A stretch of DNA of 64,000 nt from Rhizobium bangladeshense (GTDB lineage: Bacteria > Pseudomonadota > Alphaproteobacteria > Rhizobiales > Rhizobiaceae): assembly GCF_017357245.1 (NCBI RefSeq), contig NZ_CP071612.1, positions 2,917,001-2,981,000 on the forward strand, in the 5' to 3' direction. Within the stretch, counting starts at the first letter, position 1, and each line of letters begins with the position of its first letter. Of this stretch, positions 41,890 through 50,722 are shown piece by piece. The notes beneath the pieces are model-generated. The model searched no databases and was not told where the DNA came from. It saw only the letters and a list, made by a program, of their open reading frames with translations. Position numbers and translations under genes: made by a program.

Positions 41890-42651
41890 TCAAGAGTAAC
41901 GCGGCAGTGCCGACAGCAGCCGATGCAGCGTGTCGATCGTCGAGAAATCGGCGATCCCATCCACCCGCTCCGGCCGGAAATGGCGCTGGAAGGCCTCCAC
42001 GTCTCCCATCGTCTTTTCAGAGAATTCGCCTGTGATTTCAGTGCCGTAGCCGTAAAGCGACAGCATCGATTGCAGCGCCTCCACGGGCTGGCCGGCATCC
42101 CCCCGCTGGAAGAACCGGCCGCCGGTAATCATCGCCGGCTCGACCCAGTGGCCTACACCCGCCCGATGAAGCTCGGCCCAAGGGAATTTTTCCCCCGGAT
42201 CGACCTTGCGAATCGGGGCGACATCGGAATGGCCGAGCACCCGTTCCGGCGCAATCGACCAACGTTTGACACAGTCGTGACACAATTCGATCACGGCGGC
42301 GATCTGCTCTTCCGGATAGTCGGGAAGGCCGCCGGGATGGCCGGCATTGGCGATCTCGATGCCAATCGACAGCGAATTGATATCGCTCTCGCCATGCCAA
42401 CTGCTCTTGCCCGCGTGCCAGGCGCGCCGCGCTTCCGGAACGAGTTGGATAACCTGTCCATTCTCGTGCACGAAATAATGGCTGGAAACCTGGCTCTCCT
42501 CCCGACAGAGCCAGTCGAGCGCACCATCGGCCGTCGGCATGCCGGTATAATGCAGCAGGATCATATCGGGATGCCGCCCATCCGCCCGCTCGCCGTGGTT
42601 GGGTGACGGGCGCACGGAAGCGCGTCGATAATCGGCCTCGAAAGAGGTCAT
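41890..42651 (-). CDS. N-acetylmuramoyl-L-alanine amidase (Ami_2, AmiD-like)
   Basis: A 253-residue enzyme with an Amidase_2 domain (about 25-170). The zinc-site histidines are in MILLHYTGM and in VLGHSDVAPIRKVDPG; AWHAGKSSW and SIGIEIANAGH are conserved. A C-terminal peptidoglycan-binding helical domain (about 190-250: VEALQSMLSLYGYGTEITGE) follows. No signal peptide is visible, so it may act on recycled muropeptides in the cytosol, as AmpD does, or be exported another way. Its start overlaps the djlA-like stop by four bases. Confidence 0.9.
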   Translation of the reverse strand: MTSFEADYRRASVRPSPNHGERADGRHPDMILLHYTGMPTADGALDWLCREESQVSSHYFVHENGQVIQLVPEARRAWHAGKSSWHGESDINSLSIGIEIANAGHPGGLPDYPEEQIAAVIELCHDCVKRWSIAPERVLGHSDVAPIRKVDPGEKFPWAELHRAGVGHWVEPAMITGGRFFQRGDAGQPVEALQSMLSLYGYGTEITGEFSEKTMGDVEAFQRHFRPERVDGIADFSTIDTLHRLLSALPRYS

Positions 42652-43355
42652 GCGGCGCGGCGTTCCTTTTCGATCGCAGCATAGGCTGCGTTCAGCGCCG
42701 CCATGCGCTCGTTGGCGATCAAATGGAACTCCTGCGGCACCCCGCGCGAGATCAGTCGATCCGGATGATGTTCGCTGACCAAGCCGCGGTAACGGCGACG
42801 GATCGTCGGAAAATCGTCGGAAGGCGACACGCCGAGCACCTTGTATGGATCGCCGCCGGACGACACGTGGCGAGCGGCGATCTGCTCGAAACGTGTCTCG
42901 CTCATCTCGAAGATCTCGCCGATGTGACGCAGGAAATTCAGTTCCTTCTCATGGATCAGCCCGTCGGCCTTGGCGATGTGGAAAAGCCCATCGAGCACGT
43001 CTTCCAGCACCGTGCAATTGGCCGCACAGGTGATGCAAAGCGTGGAGAGTCGCTCGGCATAGGCCTCATAGCCGGCAATATCCTGACGCGCGAGGTTATA
43101 AAGTCTGGCGACGTTTTTCGCTTGATCCGGCGGGAACTCGAAGATTTCCCGGAAAGCGTCGACCTCCTTCTCGGTGACGATGCCGTCGGCCTTAGCCATC
43201 TTGGCCGAAAGCGCGATGATCGCCACGGAGAAAGCCACTTTGCGCCGGGTTTCGGGATCGCCTTCGAAAACCGTTCGGATAGCCTCGACGACCGCGGAAA
43301 GCGCATTGCCCGCGGTATTGCCAATGGCATTCAACAGTTTTTCCCAGAAGGACAT
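42648..43355 (-). CDS. DjlA-like TerB/J-domain co-chaperone
   Basis: A 234-residue protein with the start at MSFWEKLL (43355). Residues about 45-160 form a TerB-type helical domain (KMAKADGIVTEKEVDAFREI and HIAKADGLIHEKELNFLRHI are two related acidic repeats). The C-terminal J domain begins at DPYKVLGVSP and has the HPD motif at 196-198, needed to stimulate DnaK. Unlike E. coli DjlA it has no clear N-terminal membrane anchor. It is coupled by an ATGA overlap to the downstream amidase gene, an arrangement linking chaperone and cell-wall function. Confidence 0.88.
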   Translation of the reverse strand: MSFWEKLLNAIGNTAGNALSAVVEAIRTVFEGDPETRRKVAFSVAIIALSAKMAKADGIVTEKEVDAFREIFEFPPDQAKNVARLYNLARQDIAGYEAYAERLSTLCITCAANCTVLEDVLDGLFHIAKADGLIHEKELNFLRHIGEIFEMSETRFEQIAARHVSSGGDPYKVLGVSPSDDFPTIRRRYRGLVSEHHPDRLISRGVPQEFHLIANERMAALNAAYAAIEKERRAA

Positions 43356-43739
43356 CGAAATCTCTCGCACGTTAGTCAAGTATGGCAATCAGCTTGACCA
43401 AAGAATCTAAGCCTTTGCAAGGCGACGTTTGGTCATAGGATCGAAAACACTTTTCACAATTCGGTAATTATTGCGTTGCAGCAAGCGATCGATCGCCTTC
43501 ACTGATCTGTCAGGAGAAGATTGCCCACAGCTTCCTCAAGGCTTAACCGCCGATTTCCACAAACAGTTCCCGACAGGCAAATTGAGCTTGAACCGATTAT
43601 ATCGATGCTTCGCGCCACCTTCAGCGTTCAACCCGGTAAAAAGCCGCGTTTTTCGTAAATTCTTTACTTTACAGAGCCCTTTCCCTGCCGCATCCATGCG
43701 GTAGCTAACGCTGCCGCACCGAACACCATAGGAGGAATC
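43356..43739. other. Divergent intergenic region between djlA-like gene and pfp
   Basis: About 380 bases, AT-rich relative to its neighbours between 43400 and 43680. It should hold promoters for both genes, but none stood out. A small hairpin, CCGCATCCATGCGG (43689-43702), lies in the pfp leader about 40 bases before its ATG. No gene seen. Confidence 0.45.
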
Positions 43740-44951
43740 ATGGCCAAACAGAAAGTCGCAATGCTGACCGCCGGAGGCCTGGCGCCCTGTCTCTCCTCTG
43801 CTGTCGGCGGCCTTATCGAACGCTACAGCGACGTCGCGCCTGACCTCGACATAGTCGCCTACAAGTCTGGCTATCAGGGCGTTCTGCTCGGCGAAGGCAT
43901 CGAGATCACCGGTCAAATGCGTGAAAAAGCGCCGCTGCTGCACCGCTATGGCGGCTCCCCCATCGGCAACAGCCGCGTCAAGCTCACCAATGCCGCCGAC
44001 TGCGTCAAGCGCGGCCTTGTCAAGGAAGGCGAGAATCCGCTGAGGGTCGCCGCCGAACGTCTTGCAGGCGACGGCATCACCATTCTCCACACGATCGGAG
44101 GCGACGACACCAATACTACGGCCGCCGACCTTGCTGCTTACCTCGCCGCCAACGGCTACGACCTGACCGTCGTCGGTTTGCCGAAGACGGTCGACAACGA
44201 TGTCGTGCCCATCCGCCAGTCGCTCGGCGCCTGGACGGCCGCGGAGGTTGGCGCCTACTTCTTCGATAATGTCGGCAACGAACAGACCGCCGCCCCCCGC
44301 ACCCTCGTCATCCATGAGGTCATGGGACGCCATTGCGGCTGGCTGACAGCCGCCACCGCCCGCGCATACCTCCAGCGCACCAGACACAATCAATATGTCG
44401 ACGGCCTGATGATGGATTCGCAACTGAAGGGTGTCGACGCCGTCTATCTGCCCGAAATGGCTTTTGACCTCGACGCCGAGGCCGCTCGCCTCAAAGAAAT
44501 TATGGACCGCACCGGCCATGCCACCGTGTTCGTCTCGGAAGGGGCCTGCCTCGACGCTATCGTCGCCGAGCGCGAAGCTGCAGGCGAGACCGTCAAGCGC
44601 GACGCTTTCGGCCACGTGAAGATCGACACGATCAATGTCGGCGCCTGGTTCCAGAAGCAGTTCGCCAACCTTCTGAACGCCGAACGTTCGCTTGTGCAGA
44701 AATCGGGCTACTTCGCTCGCTCGGCGCCAGCCAACGGCGACGACCTAAGGCTGATCCAGAGCATGGTCGATCTCGCCGTCGAAAGCGCTCTCAACAAGGT
44801 CTCCGGCGTCACCGGCCATGACGAGGCGCAGAACGGTAAGTTGCGCACTATAGAATTTCCCCGCATCAAAGGTGGCAAAGCTTTTGACCTGTCTACGGCA
44901 TGGTTTGCCGAAGTCATGGACAATATAGGGCAGAAATACAAAGAAGCATGA
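43740..44951 (+). CDS. pfp: Pyrophosphate-dependent 6-phosphofructokinase
   Basis: A 403-residue phosphofructokinase. The GGDDTNT motif (120-126) carries the aspartate pair that, in the family, favours pyrophosphate over ATP as phosphate donor. The catalytic loop is PKTVDND (148-154), with later MGRHCGWLTA and SEGACLD-type substrate segments. It interconverts fructose 6-phosphate and fructose 1,6-bisphosphate reversibly. Rhizobia generally rely on Entner-Doudoroff sugar breakdown, so its in vivo direction is open. AGGAGGAATC precedes the ATG. Confidence 0.93.
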   Translation: MAKQKVAMLTAGGLAPCLSSAVGGLIERYSDVAPDLDIVAYKSGYQGVLLGEGIEITGQMREKAPLLHRYGGSPIGNSRVKLTNAADCVKRGLVKEGENPLRVAAERLAGDGITILHTIGGDDTNTTAADLAAYLAANGYDLTVVGLPKTVDNDVVPIRQSLGAWTAAEVGAYFFDNVGNEQTAAPRTLVIHEVMGRHCGWLTAATARAYLQRTRHNQYVDGLMMDSQLKGVDAVYLPEMAFDLDAEAARLKEIMDRTGHATVFVSEGACLDAIVAEREAAGETVKRDAFGHVKIDTINVGAWFQKQFANLLNAERSLVQKSGYFARSAPANGDDLRLIQSMVDLAVESALNKVSGVTGHDEAQNGKLRTIEFPRIKGGKAFDLSTAWFAEVMDNIGQKYKEA

Positions 44952-45009
44952 TTGACGGATGGTTAATATGGTGTCTTTGCTTATTCCCGACGGAATAGGA
45001 GGAGATTCC

Positions 45010-45645
45010 ATGTCGCTTGAAGCCTGGCTCGCTTTTGCTGCCGCATCCGCCATCATGCTGGCCATACCGGGGCCGACGATACTGCTCGTCGTTTCCTATG
45101 CGCTTGGCCATGGCCGCCGGACGGCCTTTGCGACGGTGAGCGGCGTGGCGCTTGGCGACTTTACCGCCATGTCCGCGTCTCTCTTCGGCCTCGGCGCGGT
45201 GCTTGCCACTTCCGCCACCCTCTTCACCCTGTTGAAGTGGATCGGCGGAGCCTACCTGATCTGGCTGGGAATCAAGCTCTGGCGGGCTCCCGTTATCGGC
45301 GAGCCGGTCGCTGACAACGATAATCTGCCGGAGGAAAAATCGCTCAAGATCTTCCTCCACGCCTATGTCGTTACCGCCCTCAATCCGAAGAGCATCGTCT
45401 TCTTCGTCGCCTTCGTACCGCAGTTCCTCAATCCGGCCCTGCCCTTCCTCGGGCAGATGGCCATCATGGAAGTGACCTTCCTCGTGCTGGCGATCCTCAA
45501 CGCCGCCACCTACGCGTTTCTCGCCCACTCCGCTCGCGGACTGATTCGCAAGGCGAGTGTCCAGCGTGCGGTGAACCGGACCGGAGGCACCTTGCTGATC
45601 GCTGCAGGTGCTGTCACCGCCGGATATCGCCGTATTGCAGCTTAG
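45010..45645 (+). CDS. LysE/RhtB family amino acid exporter
   Basis: A 211-residue inner-membrane protein with about six membrane segments. The start MSLEAWLAF is chosen because AGGAGGAGATTCC directly precedes it. The family signature AIMLAIPGPTILLVVSYALGH (about 15-35) is followed by LKWIGGAYLIWLGIKLW and VTALNPKSIVFFVAFVPQF. It is likely an exporter of amino acids or homoserine-lactone-like compounds. The stop codon lies inside the left arm of a repeat element that follows. Confidence 0.92.
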   Translation: MSLEAWLAFAAASAIMLAIPGPTILLVVSYALGHGRRTAFATVSGVALGDFTAMSASLFGLGAVLATSATLFTLLKWIGGAYLIWLGIKLWRAPVIGEPVADNDNLPEEKSLKIFLHAYVVTALNPKSIVFFVAFVPQFLNPALPFLGQMAIMEVTFLVLAILNAATYAFLAHSARGLIRKASVQRAVNRTGGTLLIAAGAVTAGYRRIAA

Positions 45646-45886
45646 AGCCTTCCCGATCAGCTTGAAGCATTCTGCCGGAGCAGGGTTTCGTCAGGTCAAA
45701 GGCGTTGGCGACGAGCAAACCTCCTGGTACGTCCGTGCCGATCGCCTTCGATCTTGCTAGAGATGCCCGGCCACACCACTTCGCTGGCGAAGCGATAAGT
45801 GCGTCCGGCGAGTCTGAAGTCTTGCATTGTCGGGCAAATCTGCGGGAGGGTTGGGTGAAACGTGCCGGCTAATCGGGAAAGGCTCT
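45644..45886. mobile_element. MITE-like element with 18-19 bp terminal inverted repeats
   Basis: The left end AGAGCCTTCCCGATCAGC (45644-45661) is an inverted copy of the right end GCTAATCGGGAAAGGCTCT (45868-45886), differing by one inserted base and one substitution. The 243-bp element has no coding potential of its own. Its left end overlaps the last two bases of the LysE stop codon. No transposase or clear target duplication was seen. It may be a non-autonomous miniature element or a long-range stem. Confidence 0.5.
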
Positions 45887-46003
45887 CAAAATAATCCGTG
45901 GTTGCCGGAATGCCACGAATACGTTAATGGGGTCGTCAGGTTAAAGCTTTTTAGTAACTTTTATAACGCTGCCGGGGCGGCGCGATTTCACGAAAGTGAC
46001 GGA

Positions 46004-46945
46004 ATGGTAGCGATCGGATTATCCGGGCTGAAACGCAGTCTTGTCGTTTCCACGGTGCTCTGCTGTGGCGTAATGACCGGCTGCACCAGCGTCGAATATA
46101 CCTCTCAGGCCGAACTCACAGCTGCTCAGACCGTGGTGCCGACGCCGAAGCCCGGCGAAGACGCGACACTTGCCGCGGTCCCGACCGCAGAAGGTGTTGC
46201 CGGCCAGGCAATCGCCGCCCTTCCCCAGACGCCGGCGGGCCCCTCCCTCGTCGCAACGGCGATGCCGGCAAATGCGCCGTCTCAGCCTGCCGATCTGACC
46301 ATGCAGGCAGGGATCCAGCCGGGGGCCTATGCGCAGATCCCGCTGACCCCCGAGATGACGGCGATCCAGTCCGTCGTGCCGACGCCGCGGCCGGGAACGC
46401 CGGCACAGCCGGCGACGCAGCTCGCCTTTGCCGCCACCCCACAGAACAGCGCGCTTGCGGCACTGGCCGCAGTCGACACGACGCCGCGTTCCATGGATTA
46501 CGGCTTCGACGAATCCGGGCCGATCGATCCGCCGACGGCTCCCCCGATGTTCAGCGACGACGACAAGGATGATGCGCCGACCGTCGAGAAGAGCTTCGTC
46601 ACCAAGCTCATCCAGAAATACTCTAAGATTTACGAAATCCCTGAAACGCTGCTCCACCGCGTCGTCCATCGCGAAAGCCGCTACAATCCGAAAGCTTACA
46701 ACAAGCGCGGATATTTCGGCCTCATGCAGATCAAATACAACACCGCCAAGTCCATGGGCTATGACGGTGCGCCGGGCGGCCTGTTCGACGCGGAGACCAA
46801 CATCAAATATGCCGCGAAATATCTGCGCGGCGCCTGGCTCGTCTCCGACAACAAGGAAGACGACGCCGTACGACTCTATGCCCGTGGCTATTATTACGAC
46901 GCCAAGCGCAAGGGCATGAACGACATTGCCCAAGGCAATTACTGA
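46004..46945 (+). CDS. SLT-type lytic transglycosylase lipoprotein
   Basis: A 313-residue protein beginning at MVAIGLSGLKRS; the ribosome site is weak. A signal peptide ends in the lipobox VMTGC. Residues about 25-190 are Ala/Pro/Thr-rich and contain a duplicated motif, VVPTPKPG and VVPTPRPG, in similar surroundings. The C-terminal SLT domain has catalytic E224 in HRESRYNPKAYN, then GYFGLMQIKYNTAKSMGY and DAETNIKYAAKYLRGA. The long low-complexity arm could span toward the peptidoglycan from the membrane. A longer in-frame form from 45827 would start inside the repeat element and is rejected. Confidence 0.88.
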   Translation: MVAIGLSGLKRSLVVSTVLCCGVMTGCTSVEYTSQAELTAAQTVVPTPKPGEDATLAAVPTAEGVAGQAIAALPQTPAGPSLVATAMPANAPSQPADLTMQAGIQPGAYAQIPLTPEMTAIQSVVPTPRPGTPAQPATQLAFAATPQNSALAALAAVDTTPRSMDYGFDESGPIDPPTAPPMFSDDDKDDAPTVEKSFVTKLIQKYSKIYEIPETLLHRVVHRESRYNPKAYNKRGYFGLMQIKYNTAKSMGYDGAPGGLFDAETNIKYAAKYLRGAWLVSDNKEDDAVRLYARGYYYDAKRKGMNDIAQGNY

Positions 46946-47064
46946 CAACAAAGACTGAAATGCTTTGACGTGTAAACGCCCGGATCGGATTCTCGGGAAT
47001 GTACGATGCACAGATTCAAAGTGTTGGAGCGTGCTTTTTGCGCCCGAAAGGAACTCACGCCGCT

Positions 47065-48486
47065 CTATGGCTGCGCTTGCGTCCGTTGCTGCGATCCGGC
47101 CTCCTGTTGCGCCCCTCCCGGTTGCGGCGACGCCGCTAGAATCGCCTTGAGAAGCATCTGCGGCTGATAACCGAGCCAGCCCGGCGTCAGGCCGAGCCGG
47201 ACGACGATCAGATTGGCGGAAGGCACGATCGCCATGCTCTGCCCGTCATGCCCCGTGAGCCAGAACGTATCCTCCGGCAGCCCGAACGCCGCGTTTGAAC
47301 CACCTGGCGCGAGCCAAGCCTGGCCTTGCGTATACCGGCCGTTCGACGCCGCCGTCGGTGTGCGCATAGCGCCGACGAAACCCTCCGGCAGCAACCGCTG
47401 ACCGTTCCACACGCCATCCTGCAGCAGGAACTGCCCGAAGCGCGCCCAGTCATGCACCGTCGCGTAGAGGTAGGAGCTTCCAACAAAGGTGCCCCGCGCG
47501 TCGAGTTCGAAGACGGCGCTCGTCATGCCGAGCGGAGAGAAGAGCGCGTCGTGCGGGTATGAAAAAGCCGCCGGGGCATTACCGACCCGGTCCATCCAGA
47601 TGCGCGACAAGAGCACCGCCGTGCCGCTCGAATAGCGGAAGCGCTGGCCCGGGGCCGCTTCCATCGGCGCACTCGCCGGCAGCGACACCATGTCGGGGTC
47701 GAGATAGAGCATGCGCGTCACGTCAGCGACCGTGCCATAGTTTTCCTTGAAGGCAAGGCCGCTCTCCATGCCGAGAAGATCGGATACCTTGATCCTGGCG
47801 CGCTGATCGTCCTTCCACTGCGCCAGCAGATGATCATCGTCAAAAGAAATCTTGCCATCGAGCATCAACCGGCCGAGGACGGCCGCATTCACCGTCTTCG
47901 TCATCGACCAGCCGATCAACGGCGTCTTCGCTGAAAATCCGGAGCCGTAGGCTTCGGCGACGATACGGCCATCACGCACCACCACGATCGCCCGCATCGC
48001 CGGTCCGGCAAGTGCTGTATCAGTAAGCACTGCGGCGATATTTTCGTCTCGACCGCCGATGCCCTCGCCTTCCGGCCACAACGCCGCGCTCGCCTCCATT
48101 TTTGCCGGCGCGTCGAAAGGTACGGCATTCGCCGCCGCCTCGAAATCGCCGTCGGGCACGCTCGTGCACCCAAAAGCGCCGCGGTAGAGCGCGTAACTCG
48201 AAGCAAACAGACCCATGAAGCGCGCGGTCACACGGTTGTCGTCACGGTCGACGCTGACGCGCACGAGCCGCAGCAACGGATTTCCCGGCGCCTGCACGTC
48301 GTCCTCCAGCACCTCCTCCGCATTCCTTCCGGCGATGAACACATTGGAGCAGACGATCTTGGCGGCATAGCCGTCACCGACGCGCAGAAGTTCCGGCGGC
48401 CAGATGAACAGCCAGGCGGCGCCGGCAACGACAGTGAAAACGAGAAGGAGAGCAAGCGCCTTCAGGGCACGCAGGACAAATCGCAT
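47065..48486 (-). CDS. Membrane-anchored serine hydrolase (beta-lactamase class C/esterase family)
   Basis: A 473-residue protein. The start MRFVLRALK at 48486 follows GGAGGAATGTC. A membrane helix (about 10-30) anchors the enzyme toward the periplasm. The nucleophile motif SMTK gives S194 and K197 within PLIGWSMTKTVN. The second motif is YSSG (in place of YxN), and HDGQS near the C-terminus replaces KTG. These changes point to an esterase or D-amino-peptide hydrolase rather than a true beta-lactamase. The C-terminus is Gln-rich. Substrate unknown. Confidence 0.86.
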   Translation of the reverse strand: MRFVLRALKALALLLVFTVVAGAAWLFIWPPELLRVGDGYAAKIVCSNVFIAGRNAEEVLEDDVQAPGNPLLRLVRVSVDRDDNRVTARFMGLFASSYALYRGAFGCTSVPDGDFEAAANAVPFDAPAKMEASAALWPEGEGIGGRDENIAAVLTDTALAGPAMRAIVVVRDGRIVAEAYGSGFSAKTPLIGWSMTKTVNAAVLGRLMLDGKISFDDDHLLAQWKDDQRARIKVSDLLGMESGLAFKENYGTVADVTRMLYLDPDMVSLPASAPMEAAPGQRFRYSSGTAVLLSRIWMDRVGNAPAAFSYPHDALFSPLGMTSAVFELDARGTFVGSSYLYATVHDWARFGQFLLQDGVWNGQRLLPEGFVGAMRTPTAASNGRYTQGQAWLAPGGSNAAFGLPEDTFWLTGHDGQSMAIVPSANLIVVRLGLTPGWLGYQPQMLLKAILAASPQPGGAQQEAGSQQRTQAQP

Positions 48487-48617
48487 GACATTCCTCCGAA
48501 TGACCGGAGAGAAGCAGGATTTCCCCCTGCCGGAAAGGGGGCGGCGCGAAGAAGATCCCTCACCCCGATCACTTTCCGAGGAGGAGGATGTCTTCCAACA
48601 GCGCAGGCTCACAGCCC

Positions 48618-48635
48618 GCGTCATCAAACTGTAGC
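48618..48635 (+). promoter_or_regulatory. Possible PHO box upstream of btaA
   Basis: GCGTCAT-CAAA-CTGTAGC has the 7-4-7 layout of the rhizobial PHO box (CTGTCAT repeats) but matches only about 9 of 14 repeat bases. It lies 45 bases before the btaA start. The call is supported mainly by the known phosphate control of btaAB in relatives. Confidence 0.3.
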
Positions 48636-48679
48636 AGTGGCGCGCTACACGCCCTGAACGCTAAAAAGGTGACAGACTC

Positions 48680-49924
48680 ATGTCAGAATTTGCACCGGAT
48701 GCCGGCTTCCGCAAGAACCGGAAACTCAAGGACGCCCTTCTCCGCCACAAGGCTTTTTCGAAGGATGGCTTTTCCGAGCGTCTCTTCGGTCTCCTCTTCT
48801 CCGGCCTCGTCTACCCGCAGATCTGGGAGGATCCGGATCTTGACATGCAGGCGATGGAGCTGCAGCCAAATCATCGCATCGTCACCATCGGCTCTGGCGG
48901 CTGCAACATGCTCGCCTATCTCTCCAGGGCACCGGCCTCGATCGACGTCGTCGATCTCAATCCGCACCACATTGCGCTGAACCGCCTGAAGCTTGCCGCA
49001 TTCAAATACCTTCCCGGTCACGCCGATCTCGTCCGCTTCCTGGCAATGCCGAATGAGAAGTCGAACAGCCGCGCCTACGATCAGCATCTCGCCGCCAAGC
49101 TCGACGAGACGACGCGCAGTTACTGGAACGGCCGCAAGTTCGGCCGCCGCCGCGTCACCGTTTTCGACCGCAATATTTATGAAACGGGCCTGCTCGGCCG
49201 CTTCATCGGCGCAGCCCATCTCCTTGCCCGTCTGCACGGCGTCAAACTGCGCGAGATGACCAAAACCCGCTCGATCCGCGAGCAGCGTCAGTTCTTCGAC
49301 GAGCAGATCGCACCCCTGTTCGAGAAGCCGGTCGTACGCTGGATCACTGGCCGCAAAAGCTCGCTCTTCGGACTCGGGATTCCGCCGCAGCAATATGACG
49401 AGCTTGCAAGCCTTGCCGCCGATCAATCGATCGCGCCGGTGCTCAAGCACCGCCTAGAAAAGCTCGCCTGTCATTTCCCGATGCGCGACAACTATTTCGC
49501 CTGGCAGGCCTTCGGCCGCCGCTACGGCACGGAGGAAGAAGGCCCGCTGCCGACCTATCTGAGGCCCGAGCACTACGAGGTGATCCGCGCCAATGTGGAT
49601 CGCGTCAACGTCCACCATGCAAGCTTTACCGAACTTCTGGCTCGCGAGCCGGCGGCCTCGCGTGACCGCTACATCCTGCTCGACGCGCAGGACTGGATGA
49701 CCGACGGCCAATTGAACGACGTCTGGCGCGAGATCACCCGCACTGCCCGCGAAGGCGCACGCGTGATCTTCCGCACCGCCGCCGAAAGGAGCATTATCGA
49801 AGGTCGTCTCTCTCCTTCGATCCGCGACCAATGGGACTACTTCGAGGAGAAGTCGCGAGAGCTGAGCGCGCTCGATCGCTCGGCGATCTACGGCGGCTTC
49901 CACATCTACGGGAAAAAGGCGTGA
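48680..49924 (+). CDS. btaA: SAM:diacylglycerol 3-amino-3-carboxypropyltransferase BtaA
   Basis: A 414-residue DUF3419-family enzyme. It transfers the 3-amino-3-carboxypropyl group of SAM to diacylglycerol, giving diacylglyceryl homoserine, the first step to the betaine lipid DGTS. Family features are FSGLVYPQIWEDPDLDM near the N-terminus, the SAM loop VTIGSGGCNMLAYL (about 68-81), and LLDAQDWMTD near residue 335. The stop overlaps the GTG start of btaB. In rhizobia this pathway replaces phospholipids during phosphate limitation. Confidence 0.93.
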   Translation: MSEFAPDAGFRKNRKLKDALLRHKAFSKDGFSERLFGLLFSGLVYPQIWEDPDLDMQAMELQPNHRIVTIGSGGCNMLAYLSRAPASIDVVDLNPHHIALNRLKLAAFKYLPGHADLVRFLAMPNEKSNSRAYDQHLAAKLDETTRSYWNGRKFGRRRVTVFDRNIYETGLLGRFIGAAHLLARLHGVKLREMTKTRSIREQRQFFDEQIAPLFEKPVVRWITGRKSSLFGLGIPPQQYDELASLAADQSIAPVLKHRLEKLACHFPMRDNYFAWQAFGRRYGTEEEGPLPTYLRPEHYEVIRANVDRVNVHHASFTELLAREPAASRDRYILLDAQDWMTDGQLNDVWREITRTAREGARVIFRTAAERSIIEGRLSPSIRDQWDYFEEKSRELSALDRSAIYGGFHIYGKKA

Positions 49925-50595
49925 GCAAAGCCGGCGCCGAGACGGCGGAAAAGAGCGAGCAGCATGCCAGCCTCATGGATGGCATGTACCGCTACCAGCG
50001 CCATATCTACGACCTGACGCGAAAATATTACCTGCTTGGGCGCGACAGCACGATCCGCAATCTGGACGTGCCTGACGGCGGCACCTTGCTCGAAGTCGGC
50101 TGCGGCACGGGGCGCAACATGGCTTTGGCTCATCGACATTTCCCGAGCGCCAAGCTGTTCGGCCTCGATATCTCCCAGGAAATGCTGATTTCGGCGCGCA
50201 AGACCTTCGCCACCAAGGCGACGATTCCGGAGTTCCGCGTCGCCGACGCCACGGCGTTTACGCCGCGTGAATTCGGTGTCAGTGGCTTCGACCGCATCCT
50301 GATTTCCTATGCTCTGTCGATGATTCCCGATTGGGAACGCGCCGTCGATGCATCGATCGCCGCGCTCAATCCCGGCGGCCAGTTGCATATTGTCGATTTC
50401 GGCCAGCAAGAAGCCCTGCCGCGCTGGTTCCGAAGCATTCTGCAGGCCTGGCTTGCGAAATTCCATGTCACTCCCCGCGCCGATCTGCGGGAGGTTCTGG
50501 AAGCGCAGTCCCGGGAACACGGTGCGCAACTGTCCTTTGAAACAGTCGGCGGCGGTTACGCCTGGCGGGCGGCAATTATCAGCAGGCGTTCATAA
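49921..50595 (+). CDS. btaB: Diacylglyceryl homoserine N-methyltransferase BtaB, GTG start
   Basis: A 224-residue class I SAM methyltransferase that trimethylates diacylglyceryl homoserine to DGTS. The GTG at 49921 overlaps the btaA stop (GTGA), which decides the start; an extension from 49831 lies within btaA. The SAM loop is LLEVGCGTG (56-64), followed by LFGLDISQEMLI and LNPGGQLHIVDFGQQE. The two-gene operon supplies both enzymes of betaine lipid synthesis. Confidence 0.93.
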   Translation: MSKAGAETAEKSEQHASLMDGMYRYQRHIYDLTRKYYLLGRDSTIRNLDVPDGGTLLEVGCGTGRNMALAHRHFPSAKLFGLDISQEMLISARKTFATKATIPEFRVADATAFTPREFGVSGFDRILISYALSMIPDWERAVDASIAALNPGGQLHIVDFGQQEALPRWFRSILQAWLAKFHVTPRADLREVLEAQSREHGAQLSFETVGGGYAWRAAIISRRS

Positions 50596-50722
50596 TTCGC
50601 TTGAAACTAACCGATTTTTTACGTTGATATGGTGAAAAGAGGGTTATTCCTCTGCTGGGCTCGTCGTTTTCGAAGGTCAGACTGTGGGGCAAAGAGATCA
50701 TTCGGTTCACGACGGGATACCC

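Noticed and set aside
45827..46003. Longer form of the SLT lipoprotein
   Set aside because: The extension starts within the MITE-like element and would bury the signal peptide and lipobox about 60 residues into the protein.
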